The notes under the pieces: model-generated
Databases searched by the model: none
Seen by the model: the letters and a program-made list of their open reading frames with translations, nothing else
What the model was told of the DNA's origin: nothing
Shown: positions 8,482 to 16,809 of the stretch, one piece after another
Layout of the letters: every line of letters starts with the position of its first letter
How positions within the stretch are numbered: the stretch's first letter is position 1
Program-made: the position numbers and the translations under genes
Source: Haloarcula litorea
Lineage (GTDB): Archaea > Halobacteriota > Halobacteria > Halobacteriales > Haloarculaceae
Direction of reading: 5' to 3'
DNA: 64,000 nucleotides
Assembly (NCBI RefSeq): GCF_029338195.1
Contig: NZ_CP119779.1
Location: forward strand, 2,790,001 to 2,854,000

Positions 8482-8820
8482 ATGGCTTGTGACGACGACG
8501 CCCAATCGGATGGGCGTGACTCCGGTCGGTCGGAGACCGACGACGCCGCGGTACCGACGTATCACCCGGAGACCGACACGTACATCGAACAGTTCGACCC
8601 GGACACGGTAGCCGCGAGCAGGGCCGTCGTGGAGTCGATCGCGGCCGTTCGCCGCCGCAGCCCGATGGAGGCGGACCCGCTGTACGAGACGATCGACCCG
8701 GACGCGCTCGACAGCGTGGTGGAGTCGGGAGACCCGTCGGTCAGCGTCACCTTCGACGTGGACGGCTTCTGGATCGAAGTCCGTGCCATCGGACGCATCG
8801 AGATCACCCCGCCGGAGTGA
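8482..8820 (+). CDS. HalOD1 output-domain protein
   Basis: A 112-residue acidic protein. The C-terminal two thirds match the HalOD1 output domain that follows response-regulator or PAS modules in many haloarchaea: SRAVVESIAAVRRRSPMEADPLYETIDPDALDSVV, then VSVTFDVDGFWIEVRAIGRIEI. Here the domain stands alone with a disordered 25-residue N-terminal tail, as is common for free-standing HalOD1 proteins. The molecular function is not known; a role in signal output is presumed from domain architectures. A tatttatat box about 30 bp upstream supports a leaderless start. A second HalOD1 gene lies at 50154. Confidence 0.82.
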   Translation: MACDDDAQSDGRDSGRSETDDAAVPTYHPETDTYIEQFDPDTVAASRAVVESIAAVRRRSPMEADPLYETIDPDALDSVVESGDPSVSVTFDVDGFWIEVRAIGRIEITPPE

Positions 8821-8955
8821 CAGCCGGGGGCGGCGACCACTGCCGTTTACGCCGCCTAACGGCCGGAACCGTCCGGTATCTTGCTCGTTACCTTGACGGT
8901 CGGGTCGGTCTGTCAGGGCGTGCTCCCGGACACCAGGCCGCGGGTTCGCCCGGTC

Positions 8956-9273
8956 GTGAACCACCGACTCGATCTGGAACACCTGCTCTGGGGCGGCGTC
9001 CTCGGGGCGTCCGGCGCGGACATCGCGCTGACGCTCGTCGGTCTCTCGCTGTGTTTCGCCGAGGCGAACCCCGTCGCGCGAACGGCGATCGACCTCGCCG
9101 GCGGTGGCGGACTCGTCGCACTGAAGACCGGCGCGCTCGGGCTGTTGTTCCTGCTGTGTCGCCGGGTCGGGCGGCGCTACCGACTGGCCGCGCTCTCGGC
9201 GTTTCTGCTCCCACAGGCCGTCGCCGCCGGTCACAACGGTGTCCTGTTGTTGCGACACGCCCCCGCCTGTTAG
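8956..9273 (+). CDS. Small membrane protein, DUF5658-like
   Basis: About 105 residues with three to four hydrophobic helices. The pattern LLWGGVLGASGADIALTLVGL followed by FAEANPVAR resembles DUF5658-type proteins, where an E-x-NP turn follows the first helices. I prefer the GTG at 8956 (VNHRLDLEHLLW) because the 25 residues upstream look non-coding. The frame could begin at 8881. The stop overlaps the stop of the convergent gene at 9270 by four bases. Function unknown. Confidence 0.6.
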   Translation: MNHRLDLEHLLWGGVLGASGADIALTLVGLSLCFAEANPVARTAIDLAGGGGLVALKTGALGLLFLLCRRVGRRYRLAALSAFLLPQAVAAGHNGVLLLRHAPAC

Positions 9274-9797
9274 GCGGAGTCCTCCGCGAGCGCGTGCGAG
9301 GGCTCTCCGGCGGTCGCTTCGAGGTACGTGACCGCGGTCTCCGGCGTGTGGACGACGTCGTCGACGAGACACGGGAACACCCCGACCAGGTCCCCCTCCG
9401 CGTCCGAGAGCGCGAGACACCGCTGTGGCGGGACGATCCGCTGGAACTCCTCGTCCGTGATGCTCGATCGGACCGTCCCGTTCCGGAAGAACGGTGCGAC
9501 GGAGAAGTTCCGCTTCGCCGCGAGGGCGTAGAAGCTCGCGATGGTCGGAACGATGTGAGCCCCGCCGCCGACGTCCGCGAGCGCGCCGTCGGGACAGACG
9601 CTGTCCCCCCAGACGGTCACGCGGAGGTCCGCGAGTCGACCGTCCTCCCTGAGGCCGTCCAGCCGCTCGACGAGGTCCTCCTGCCGACTCTTACTGCCGA
9701 CCGGTGCCAGCGAGCGGACGAACAGCTCGGCGGACAGCCCGGTCCCGACGGGGGACAACAGTCGCTCCAGATCTGTGGACGCGTCCACTGTACTCAT
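9270..9797 (-). CDS. Haloarchaeal HTH-type small regulator-like protein
   Basis: A 175-residue protein whose N-terminal half has the pattern AELFVRSLAPVGSKSRQEDLVERLDGL, typical of a conserved haloarchaeal family annotated as HTH-domain proteins. It continues into LADLRVTVWGDSVCPDG and a cysteine-containing C-terminal half (PPQRCLALSDAEGDLVGVFPC). The ATG at 9797 (MSTVDASTDL) is chosen because the 74 upstream codons are arginine-rich shadow sequence. It is convergent with the membrane gene at 8956. The family often appears near stress or envelope genes, but its DNA target is unknown. Confidence 0.65.
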   Translation of the reverse strand: MSTVDASTDLERLLSPVGTGLSAELFVRSLAPVGSKSRQEDLVERLDGLREDGRLADLRVTVWGDSVCPDGALADVGGGAHIVPTIASFYALAAKRNFSVAPFFRNGTVRSSITDEEFQRIVPPQRCLALSDAEGDLVGVFPCLVDDVVHTPETAVTYLEATAGEPSHALAEDSA

Positions 9798-10222
9798 AGC
9801 GATACGTGTCGATGCCCCGAGAGACGTGATAAACACGTGGGGCGGTTCAGCGGCTAAGGCGCACCTATCTCGCGTCGAAAGAGTCGGCGGCACTGGGGAG
9901 AGCAGCGCACGGCGAAGCCGACGGGTATCGGGCCGCCGTGGCCGAGTGGGGTGGGTGAGTCGGCAAGGGATGGACCGGTGTGGGCGCTCTCCCCACTGTC
10001 GTGTGGGCTGGCCCGCCATATTGTTATTTCACTGTTAGGTCTGGTAGGCGGTGACTCTCGCGGACTCGACGCGGGCGAGCGTCCCCGAAAGAGCTACATA
10101 ACTACCAGTCCGTCGACCGTCGCTTTCCCCGATGTTCGAACTCTCACGGGTGCCGATGCGGGACCGCGACGATCTCGTGGATGGATCGGATTACCGCCAC
10201 GGTTACGTCGACTTACCGGCCG
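9798..10222. other. Intergenic region, no gene seen
   Basis: About 425 bp between the divergent genes at 9797 and 10223. Frames here are arginine- and proline-rich with no family resemblance. It contains an AT-rich patch (catattgttatttcactg near 10016-10033) and a cataacta element near 10097, so it probably holds promoters for both flanking genes. Confidence 0.5.
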
Positions 10223-10561
10223 ATGAGTGAGGGTGGGCCACCCGACGACGGCGACGAACTCGACGGGGCCCGCGTCGCGCTCGTCGCCGACGAGTGTCGC
10301 CGCCGCCTCCTGCGCCACCTCGCGTCGGGCGACCGACGCGAACACACGCTCGCGTCGCTGACGGCCGCGCTCTCCGAGCGAGCAGACGCGTCCGGCTCGA
10401 CCGAAGGCCGGGACCGGGACTTGCGCGTCGCTCTCCACCACGTCCACCTGCCCAAACTGGACGACGCCGGTGTGATCCACTACGACCCCGACACCCACCG
10501 GATCGAGTATCTCGGTGACCCGGAGATCGAGTCGCTCCTCTCGCGTCTGGACTCCGAGTGA
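10223..10561 (+). CDS. DUF7344 winged-helix protein, short form
   Basis: A 112-residue cytoplasmic protein with the DUF7344 fold: ARVALVADECRRRLLRHLASGD, a helix LASLTAALSERADAS, the diagnostic LRVALHHVHLPKLDDAGVIHYD, and a wing ending IEYLGDPEIESLL. Unlike the relatives at 6979 and 51561 it lacks the C-terminal membrane hairpin. The ATG at 10223 (MSEGGPPDD) is preferred to an upstream frame start at 10181. It is probably a DNA-binding regulator; targets unknown. Confidence 0.8.
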   Translation: MSEGGPPDDGDELDGARVALVADECRRRLLRHLASGDRREHTLASLTAALSERADASGSTEGRDRDLRVALHHVHLPKLDDAGVIHYDPDTHRIEYLGDPEIESLLSRLDSE

Positions 10562-10877
10562 GCTCCGGGAGGCGCTGATCCGCTCAGCCGCGACCCCGCT
10601 CCGCAGGAACACAGCCGAGACCCGAACTGGAGGCGACTGGTACGTAGTCTGAACGTAGCTGGCATAGAAGATTGGAGTACCGGGTAACAACGACTTTTCC
10701 AGTAAGTCGATCTTACGCTGGTATGACGCGCCGAACACAGCCGAGACGGACGGGAACCGACTGCTCGGCGGCTACGAAGGAACTGCTTACCGGCCGGAGC
10801 CACGCGAGGGGTCACCTCCGAGCCCCTCGCTCGTCAGGGCGTCACGGCACGAAGACCTCCACGTCGAACCGGCGAGG
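10562..10877. promoter_or_regulatory. Intergenic region with repeats and a glycan-type promoter element
   Basis: This 316-bp gap has no convincing gene. It holds a 15-bp perfect direct repeat gaacacagccgagac at 10607-10621 and 10733-10747, a gactggtacgtag block at 10635-10647, a ggtaacaacga block at 10683-10693, and an inverted repeat gtaag-n5-cttac just downstream. The gactggtacgtag and ggtaacaacga blocks recur in the same order upstream of the CBM6 gene (14565-14577 and 14600-14610). This may be a decayed or mobile copy of that promoter. Confidence 0.4.
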
Positions 10878-11078
10878 ATGTTGACCGACACGAACTGGGA
10901 GGAGGTGCCCGACGACCCCGACCCGCACGAGAACCTCGACTACGAGCTCCAGGACCTCACGGTCATCCAGTCCGAGGCGGACGACAACTACGTGTTCCTG
11001 CCCGCCGAGGAGGACCACCTCCTCGAAGAGGCGTTCATCGTCGCGAGCGAGGACTCGGTCGTCGACCTCCGCGAGTGA
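10878..11078 (+). CDS. Small acidic conserved haloarchaeal protein
   Basis: A 66-residue, very acidic protein (LTDTNWEEVPDDPDPHENLDY, then ELQDLTVIQSEADDNYVFLPAEEDHL and a FIVASEDSVVDL tail). I recognise the layout of a conserved small haloarchaeal protein family of unknown function, with a single small beta-rich domain and no membrane segment or metal motif. Codon usage is strong. It lies 141 bp upstream of the BKACE gene on the same strand and may have its own promoter. Confidence 0.65.
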   Translation: MLTDTNWEEVPDDPDPHENLDYELQDLTVIQSEADDNYVFLPAEEDHLLEEAFIVASEDSVVDLRE

Positions 11079-11218
11079 CGCCGGTCGTCGTCGACCACGT
11101 CCAGCCGCGTGTAACGTCTCCCCCAGCGGTGCGTCTCGTCACCGTGAACGGGGGAACATAGGCACTCCATTACTATCGCTGCGAGGGTCCACGGAGGAGC
11201 CGTGCCAGCCATCGCGCG

Positions 11219-12118
11219 ATGACATACGAGGACTACATCCGCGGCGACGAGGTGATCCTCGGCGTCGCCCCGACGGGGTACCGGTACGGGACCGAGACGA
11301 ACGAGGCGCTCCCGACGACGCCCGACGAGGTCGCCAAACAGGTCTACGAGTCGTCGTCGCTCGGTGCGACACTCGTACACGTCCACGGACGCGACGACGA
11401 CGGGGAACCCGACCCCACGCGGCTTCCGGCGTTCGGTGGGGCGATCAGGGACGTCTGCGACGACGACGTGCTGCTGGACTACGCCGCCGATCCGAGCTGT
11501 CCGCTGGGCGACTTTCTCGACGTCCTCGACCGGGAACCGAGGCCGGCGTTCGCCACCGTTCGGCTGAGTCCCACCCAGTACAGCTACCGGGAGACGTCGT
11601 CGATCAGCCGGCGTGACGTCGACCGGTTCGTCGGCGAGCTCCAGTCCCGCGGCATCCGTCCGAACCTCCTCGTGACGAGCGACAGCGACGTCCACGAACT
11701 CCACCGCTTGCGCTCGGCCGGAGTGCTGTCGGGGACGCCGCTGGTGACGGTGAAGTTCGGTGCTCCCGACGGCGCGCTCGGGTCGCCGCTCCACGTCCGC
11801 TCCGTGCTGGAGGCCGTCCCGGACACGGCGGCGTGTGTGGTCAGGGCGACGGGGCCGAACCAGTACCCCCTGCTCGCGGTGGCGTTCTTCCTCGGCGCGC
11901 ATCTGACGACGGGGATGGAGGACAACCTCTTTCTCGGCCCCGAGACCCCGGTCGAACGGAACGCTCAGCTCGTCCGACAGGTCGCGGAACTGGTCCGTTC
12001 GTCGATCCGGCCCATCGCCGACACGGCGACGGCTGGGGATCTGCTCGCGGTCGACCGGGCGAGTCCCGACCAGAGCGGCGGAGAGGTGGAGGATCCGGAG
12101 GACGCTCGCCCCGAGTAG
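11219..12118 (+). CDS. BKACE (DUF849) beta-keto acid cleavage enzyme family
   Basis: The 299-residue product resembles the BKACE/DUF849 family, TIM-barrel Zn enzymes that condense a beta-keto acid with acetyl-CoA, such as 3-keto-5-aminohexanoate cleavage enzyme. Visible family features are a start ILGVAPTGY, GATLVHVHGRDDDGEP near residue 50 with the HVH metal motif, VTVKFGAPDGAL near 180, and GAHLTTGMEDNLFLGPETPV near 230, which parallels the family motif HVRVGLEDN. The Arg of that motif is replaced here (HLTTGMEDN), so substrate or activity may differ. Its physiological substrate is unknown. It sits at the left border of the glycan locus but is not an obvious glycan gene. Confidence 0.72.
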   Translation: MTYEDYIRGDEVILGVAPTGYRYGTETNEALPTTPDEVAKQVYESSSLGATLVHVHGRDDDGEPDPTRLPAFGGAIRDVCDDDVLLDYAADPSCPLGDFLDVLDREPRPAFATVRLSPTQYSYRETSSISRRDVDRFVGELQSRGIRPNLLVTSDSDVHELHRLRSAGVLSGTPLVTVKFGAPDGALGSPLHVRSVLEAVPDTAACVVRATGPNQYPLLAVAFFLGAHLTTGMEDNLFLGPETPVERNAQLVRQVAELVRSSIRPIADTATAGDLLAVDRASPDQSGGEVEDPEDARPE

Positions 12119-12211
12119 CGGCCACGTAACAACGGCTCCCTTCGTCGTCCCTTGCGCTATGCCGACTGGACACGCCATCGCGGTGACGCGGTACGGACCG
12201 GAGGGAGGCGT

Positions 12212-13201
12212 ATGAAAGCGGTCGTCCTCGCGGGCGGGTACGCGACGCGACTGTGGCCGATCACGCGGGACCGACCGAAGCCGCTGTTGCCGGTCGGCGA
12301 CACGACCCCACTGGGTCGCATCCTCTCGGGGCTGGAGACGGAACACCGCGTGGACCGGGTCTACGTCTCGACGAACGCACGGTTCGGCGACCGGGTCCGG
12401 TCGTTCGTCGCGGACGGCCCCTACGAGAAGGCGACGGTCAGCGTCGAGGAGTCGACCGCCGAGGCCGAGAAACTCGGCGTCGTGGGCGGCCTGTCTCGGC
12501 TGGTCGACCGGGAGGGGATCGACGACGACCTCCTCGTGGTCGGCGGCGACAACCTCTACAGCTTCGCCGTGTCGTCGTTCGTCGACTTCGTCGCCGAGCG
12601 CGACGACCCCTGTCTCGCCGCCTACGATCTGGGCGACCGGAGTCGTGCGACGGAGTACGGCGTCGTCTCGCTCGACGGCGACCGGGTGACGTCGTTCCAC
12701 GAGAAGCCCGATCGGCCCGCGAGCTCGCTGGTCTCGGTCGCGTGCTACGGGTTCCCGGCGGCCTCGCTGTCGAAGCTCGACGACTACCTGGCGGCTGGCA
12801 ACGACCCCGACGAACCGGGCCGGTTCCTCCAGTGGCTCCAGGCGCGGGACGCGGTCCGGGCGTTCACGTTCGACGGCGAGTGGTTCGACATCGGGACGCC
12901 GCGGGGTTATCTCGACGCCGTCGCGTGGCACCTCGACGGGGACACGATGATCGCCGAGGGAGCGACGGTCGAGAACTCCTCGCTCGGTGACGCCGTCCAC
13001 GTGATGGACGGAGCCGAGATCGTCGACTCCGACCTCCACCGGACCGTCGTCTTCCCGGAGGTGACGATCGACGACTGCTCGTTCTCCGACTCCATCGTCG
13101 ACCGCCACGCACACCTCAGTGCGCTGGCGCGGCGCGAGGCGGTCGTGGGCTCGCACTCGCGGATCGTGGCCGGGACCGCGTCGAGCGAGTCGACCGACTG
13201 A
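12212..13201 (+). CDS. Sugar-phosphate nucleotidyltransferase with C-terminal beta-helix
   Basis: A 329-residue cytoplasmic enzyme. The N-terminal nucleotidyltransferase domain opens MKAVVLAGGYATRLWPITRD with RPKPLLPVGD just after, the nucleotide-binding signature. VVGGDNLYSF (near residue 110) supplies the metal-binding Asp, and EKPDRPAS and FDIGTPRGYLDA follow. Residues 250-320 are hexapeptide-like left-handed beta-helix turns (IAEGATVENSSLGDAV). This fits glucose-1-phosphate thymidylyl- or uridylyltransferases that make NDP-sugars for glycan synthesis; the nucleotide and sugar cannot be fixed. The start is the ATG at 12212. A cgtaacaacgg element lies about 80 bp upstream. It is the first gene of the glycan locus. 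Confidence 0.88.
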   Translation: MKAVVLAGGYATRLWPITRDRPKPLLPVGDTTPLGRILSGLETEHRVDRVYVSTNARFGDRVRSFVADGPYEKATVSVEESTAEAEKLGVVGGLSRLVDREGIDDDLLVVGGDNLYSFAVSSFVDFVAERDDPCLAAYDLGDRSRATEYGVVSLDGDRVTSFHEKPDRPASSLVSVACYGFPAASLSKLDDYLAAGNDPDEPGRFLQWLQARDAVRAFTFDGEWFDIGTPRGYLDAVAWHLDGDTMIAEGATVENSSLGDAVHVMDGAEIVDSDLHRTVVFPEVTIDDCSFSDSIVDRHAHLSALARREAVVGSHSRIVAGTASSESTD

Positions 13202-13496
13202 CCGGCCGCCGGCGCGGGGGACCGGCACACCGTGTCCGGATCTCCTCGGCCGTAGCTGTCCGCTACCTGTCGAAATATGAGCATAACAAACAGCGGATGG
13301 ACCGACCGAACCGGTAACGCGATCCGCCGACGTCGGCGGGCCGCTGGAGACAGTTGGACTACCATGAACACGGCAAACGAGCGGTGTCGGTGGGACCTGC
13401 CCACCGGACAGGTCGCGGGCGACCGGAACCGAACCGGGAAAGCCGGACAGTCCGTGGACTGCCGGCGTCCGGCCGGCCCACCGGGGGAGCGGTAGG

Positions 13497-14402
13497 ATGT
13501 ACGAACAGACCGCCATCGGGGTGGTCGTCCCCGCTCACAACGAGGCGGAGTTCGTCGGTGACGTCATCGACTCGGTCCCCTCGTTCGTCGATAGGCTCTA
13601 CGTCGTCGACGACTGCTCGACGGACGGGACGTGGACGGAGATCCTCGAACACGCCGACGGGGCCGAAGCGGAGCGGGTCTCCGCTGGGGCGGGTTCTCCC
13701 GACGGAGCCGCCGGCGGTGTCCGGCGGGCCGACGGCGGCGTCGACGTCTCGCTGACACCGGAGGGGCCGGGGTCGTTCGAGCGGACCGTGGTCCCGGTCC
13801 GTCACTCGGTCAACCGCGGTCGCGGCGGCGCGGTCAAGACCGGCTACCAGCTCGCCCTCGTCGAGGGACTCGACGTGGTGGCCACGATGGACGGCGACGG
13901 GCAGATGGACGCCGACATCCTGGACCGGATCGTCGACCCCGTGGCCAACGGTGACGCGGACTACGCGAAGGGGAACCGACTGGTCGATCGCGACCACTGC
14001 TCGGCGATGTCGAACTGGCGGCTGTTCGGCAACGTCGTCCTGACGCTCCTGACCAAGGTCGCGAGCGGGTACTACGGGATGCGGGACCCCCAGAACGGCT
14101 ACACCGCCATCTCGGTCGAGACGCTCCACGACATCGACGTCGGGTCGCTGTACAACGACTACGGGTTCCTCAACGACGTCCTGATCCGGCTGCGGGCGAG
14201 CGGCAAGCAGATCGTCGACGTCCCGATGCGGGCGGTCTACGAGGACGAGGAGAGCGGCATCCAGTACCGGAGTTTCGTCCCGTCGCTCTCGGCGCTGCTC
14301 GCGCGGATGTTCTGCTGGCGGCTCTGGGTGTCGTACGGTCCCGGCGAGCGCGACGGGAGTTCCACCCCGCCGACAGACGTCGGCGCTTCGGGCCGGAAGT
14401 GA
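13497..14402 (+). CDS. Family 2 glycosyltransferase, dolichol-phosphate sugar synthase-like
   Basis: A 301-residue GT2 enzyme with a GT-A fold. IGVVVPAHNEAEFVGDVIDS opens the protein, VVDDCSTDGT follows at residue 41, and NRGRGGAVKTGY then TMDGDGQMD near residue 135 give the DxD metal motif. DPQNGYTAIS and LRLWVSYG-like C-terminal residues resemble dolichyl-phosphate mannose or glucose synthases. An unusual Ala/Gly-rich insertion (residues 55-90) lies between the first strand pair. It is expected to act at the cytoplasmic membrane face, loading a sugar on polyprenyl phosphate. A gcataacaaa element lies 215 bp upstream in an otherwise empty gap. Confidence 0.87.
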   Translation: MYEQTAIGVVVPAHNEAEFVGDVIDSVPSFVDRLYVVDDCSTDGTWTEILEHADGAEAERVSAGAGSPDGAAGGVRRADGGVDVSLTPEGPGSFERTVVPVRHSVNRGRGGAVKTGYQLALVEGLDVVATMDGDGQMDADILDRIVDPVANGDADYAKGNRLVDRDHCSAMSNWRLFGNVVLTLLTKVASGYYGMRDPQNGYTAISVETLHDIDVGSLYNDYGFLNDVLIRLRASGKQIVDVPMRAVYEDEESGIQYRSFVPSLSALLARMFCWRLWVSYGPGERDGSSTPPTDVGASGRK

Positions 14403-14599
14403 CGGGTCGTGACCGCCGCTGATCGACTGCCACGGGCGCCCGTCGCTCCCGGGCCCGTCTCCCCGGTAAGACGATCCTATGCGACCAGCGCGCTCGGTAC
14501 GACCGCCGTAACCGACCGACGACACGGCGGTTCGGACGCCGGTGGCTGGCACGCAAGCGGACCTGACTGGTACGTAGACGGATCTATCACGGTCCACCC

Positions 14600-14632
14600 G
14601 GTAACAACGAATTTTATAGTAATCTCGAACTA
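14600..14632 (+). promoter_or_regulatory. TAAC-type promoter element of the CBM6 gene
   Basis: ggtaacaacga starts at 14600, followed by the AT-rich attttatagtaa, 25-38 bp before the GTG at 14639. That is the TATA-box position for a leaderless haloarchaeal gene. The same ggtaacaacga, plus a preceding gactggtacgtag, occurs at 10635-10693. Confidence 0.45.
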
Positions 14633-14638
14633 CCGGGT

Positions 14639-16807
14639 GTGGCAAACACAGAACGGAACCGCTCGCCGGAGTCGACCGGCGAGTCGAACGAGGACGCTGA
14701 CGAAGGAGACGCAACGACTGTCGGACGTCGAACGTGGCTGCAGATGGCCGGCGTGGCAGTCGCCTCGGTCGCTGGCCGCGCCAGTAACGAGGTCCTACCC
14801 GGGGGGAACGGCGGCGGCACCGCCGCGGGCTACGGCGGCGCGCCGACGCTCGCGGACGCCCTCTCGCCGCACAACCCGCTGTCGACGAACGCCGGCGACG
14901 CGATCACCCCGCCGCGGTCGGGTGACGTCGACGGGCTCGGGATCGGCGACGGCGTCGCGGCGCGGGTGACCGGCGACTCCGACTGGTACGCGCTGGACGC
15001 GACCGGCGTCTCGAACCTGACGCTCTCACTCACTCGGCTGGACCCCCGAGGGGTCGCCGGGATCGCACTGTACGACGCCGCCGGGTCGCTCGTCCAGCAG
15101 GCCTACGTCACCGGGGACGATCCGGTGTTCCTGCCGGCCGAACCGGCCGACGAGCCACACTACGTCCAGGTGACCGACGCGGGGACCGAGGCGACGTCGT
15201 ACGAACTGTCGACGACCGCGGCGTCGACGACGGCACAGCAGTCCCCCTTCGAGGGGACGGTCTCGGAACTCCCCGGCCGAATCCAGGCCGAGAACTACGA
15301 CCTGGGCGGGGAGGGGACGGCCTACCACGACACGAGCGACGGCAACGAGTACGACACCACCTACCGCGACGGCGACGTCGACATCCGGGAGACGCAGGAC
15401 TCCTCGGGCGCGTACAACGTCGGCTACTTCCAGGACGGCGAGTGGCTGGAGTACACCGTCGACCCCACGCCGGGGACTTACGACGTCCAGTTCCGCGTAG
15501 CGACGCCGCGGTCGAACCGCCGCCTCCGGCTCTCGCTCGACGGCGAGACACTGACGACGGTGACGCTGCCCAGCACGGACGGCTGGCGCGACTGGCAGAC
15601 CGTCACCGCCGAGGATATCCGAGTCGAGAGCGGCGGCAAGCAGGTCCTCCGCGTCGAGGCGCTCGACTCCGGCATCGACTTCAACTGGATCGAGTTCGCC
15701 GGCGTCGCCCTCTCGGGCGCGTTCCAGGGGACGCCGGCGAACATCCCCGGCCGGATCCAGGCCGAGAACCACGACACCGGCGGCGAGGGGTTCGGCTACC
15801 ACGAGACGACGGCCGAGAACAAGTACGACACGTCCTACCGCGACGGTGCCGTCGACATCCGGGAGACGCAGGACTCCTCGGGCGCGTACAACGTCGGCTA
15901 CTTCCAGGACGGCGAGTGGCTGGACTACACCGCCGAGGTCGAACCCGGTCGGTACGACGTTCACCTCCGGGTCGCGACCCCGCGGGACGGCCGGAAGGTC
16001 GCGCTCTCCCTGGACGGACAGGCCCTGACGACCGTCGCGGTTCCCAACACCGGCGGCTGGCGGAGCTGGGAGACGACGACCGTCGAGGACGTGAGGATCG
16101 ACACCGGGGGCCAGCGGGTCCTCCGGTTGGCGGCGGTCGGCTCCGGTATCGACGTGAACTGGATCGAGTTCGAGCCGGTCGGCAGCGACGGCTCCGACGG
16201 CGGATCTGACGGTGGCTCTGATGGCGGCTCTGACGGTGGCTCTGATGGCGGTTCCGACGGCGGCTCTGACAGTCCCACCGGTCAGCGCCCGTTCGAGACC
16301 GTGAGGGCCATCCCCGGTCGCGTCCAGGCCGAAGATTACGACCTGGGCGGGGAGGGGACGGCCTACCACGACACGAGCGACGGCAACGAGTACGACACCA
16401 CCTACCGCGACGGCGACGTCGACATCCGGGAGACGCAGGACTCCTCGGGCGCGTACAACGTCGGCTACTTCCAGGACGGCGAGTGGCTGGAGTACACCGT
16501 CGACCCCACGCCGGGGACCTACGACATCCGGGTGCGGGTCGCGTCGGCCCGTTCCGGCCGGAAACTCTCGGTCTCGCTCGGCGGGACGGAACTGGGCACC
16601 GTCGACGTGCCCAACACCGGCGGCTGGACGACCTGGGAGACGGCGACTCTCACGGGCGTCTCGATCGAGAGCGACCAGAAGCAGATCCTCCGCCTGGAGG
16701 CGGTCGGCTCCGGCATCGACGTGAACTGGATCGACTTCGTGACGCACAGAGCGGACGACTACGGGGGACTGGGCTACGGTGCGGGCGGCTACGGAGAAAC
16801 TAACTGA
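14639..16807 (+). CDS. Tat-exported protein with three CBM6-type carbohydrate-binding domains
   Basis: A 722-residue secreted protein. A twin-arginine signal (RR at 30-31, RRTWLQMAGVAVASVAG) is followed by a region (about 70-195) resembling a pre-peptidase-like beta domain. Three CBM6/CBM35-like domains follow at about 201-354, 361-512 and 550-700, each with IQAEN or VQAED, YRDGDVDIRETQ and GYFQDGEWLEYTV and closing on FNWIEF or VNWIEF. A flexible GGSD linker separates domains 2 and 3. The tail is Gly/Tyr-rich (YGGLGYGAGGYG). No catalytic domain is visible, so it probably binds surface polysaccharide. The start is GTG. Two bases separate its stop from the next gene, so the two are surely cotranscribed. 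Confidence 0.85.
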   Translation: MANTERNRSPESTGESNEDADEGDATTVGRRTWLQMAGVAVASVAGRASNEVLPGGNGGGTAAGYGGAPTLADALSPHNPLSTNAGDAITPPRSGDVDGLGIGDGVAARVTGDSDWYALDATGVSNLTLSLTRLDPRGVAGIALYDAAGSLVQQAYVTGDDPVFLPAEPADEPHYVQVTDAGTEATSYELSTTAASTTAQQSPFEGTVSELPGRIQAENYDLGGEGTAYHDTSDGNEYDTTYRDGDVDIRETQDSSGAYNVGYFQDGEWLEYTVDPTPGTYDVQFRVATPRSNRRLRLSLDGETLTTVTLPSTDGWRDWQTVTAEDIRVESGGKQVLRVEALDSGIDFNWIEFAGVALSGAFQGTPANIPGRIQAENHDTGGEGFGYHETTAENKYDTSYRDGAVDIRETQDSSGAYNVGYFQDGEWLDYTAEVEPGRYDVHLRVATPRDGRKVALSLDGQALTTVAVPNTGGWRSWETTTVEDVRIDTGGQRVLRLAAVGSGIDVNWIEFEPVGSDGSDGGSDGGSDGGSDGGSDGGSDGGSDSPTGQRPFETVRAIPGRVQAEDYDLGGEGTAYHDTSDGNEYDTTYRDGDVDIRETQDSSGAYNVGYFQDGEWLEYTVDPTPGTYDIRVRVASARSGRKLSVSLGGTELGTVDVPNTGGWTTWETATLTGVSIESDQKQILRLEAVGSGIDVNWIDFVTHRADDYGGLGYGAGGYGETN
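15296..16518 (+). repeat. 182-bp perfect direct repeat between CBM domains 1 and 3
   Basis: Bases 15296-15477 and 16337-16518 are identical, including third codon positions, at an offset of 1041 bp. About 75 bp of the same sequence is also shared exactly by domain 2 near 15854. The flanking parts of the domains have diverged, which points to gene conversion or recent duplication within the gene. Confidence 0.9.
16184..16270 (+). repeat. GGSD tandem-repeat linker
   Basis: A run of about seven units of the 12-bp pattern ggcggctctgac and variants encodes a Gly-Gly-Ser-Asp linker between CBM domains 2 and 3. Such acidic, flexible linkers are typical between domains of secreted haloarchaeal proteins. 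The repeat may vary in copy number between strains. Confidence 0.85.
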
Positions 16808-16809
16808 CG

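Noticed and set aside
13277-13495. A 72-codon plus-strand frame before the GT2 gene
   Set aside because: Arg-rich, without recognisable domain, ends just before the GT2 start and carries the putative promoter element inside it.
10988-13516. An 842-codon open frame on the minus strand
   Set aside because: It lies antisense to the BKACE and nucleotidyltransferase genes, is dominated by Arg, Val, Asp and Gly without family motifs, and is a typical GC-rich shadow frame.
16184-16270. Short regular repeats considered as a CRISPR array
   Set aside because: Repeats are 12-bp codon repeats for GGSD within an open frame, with no spacers.
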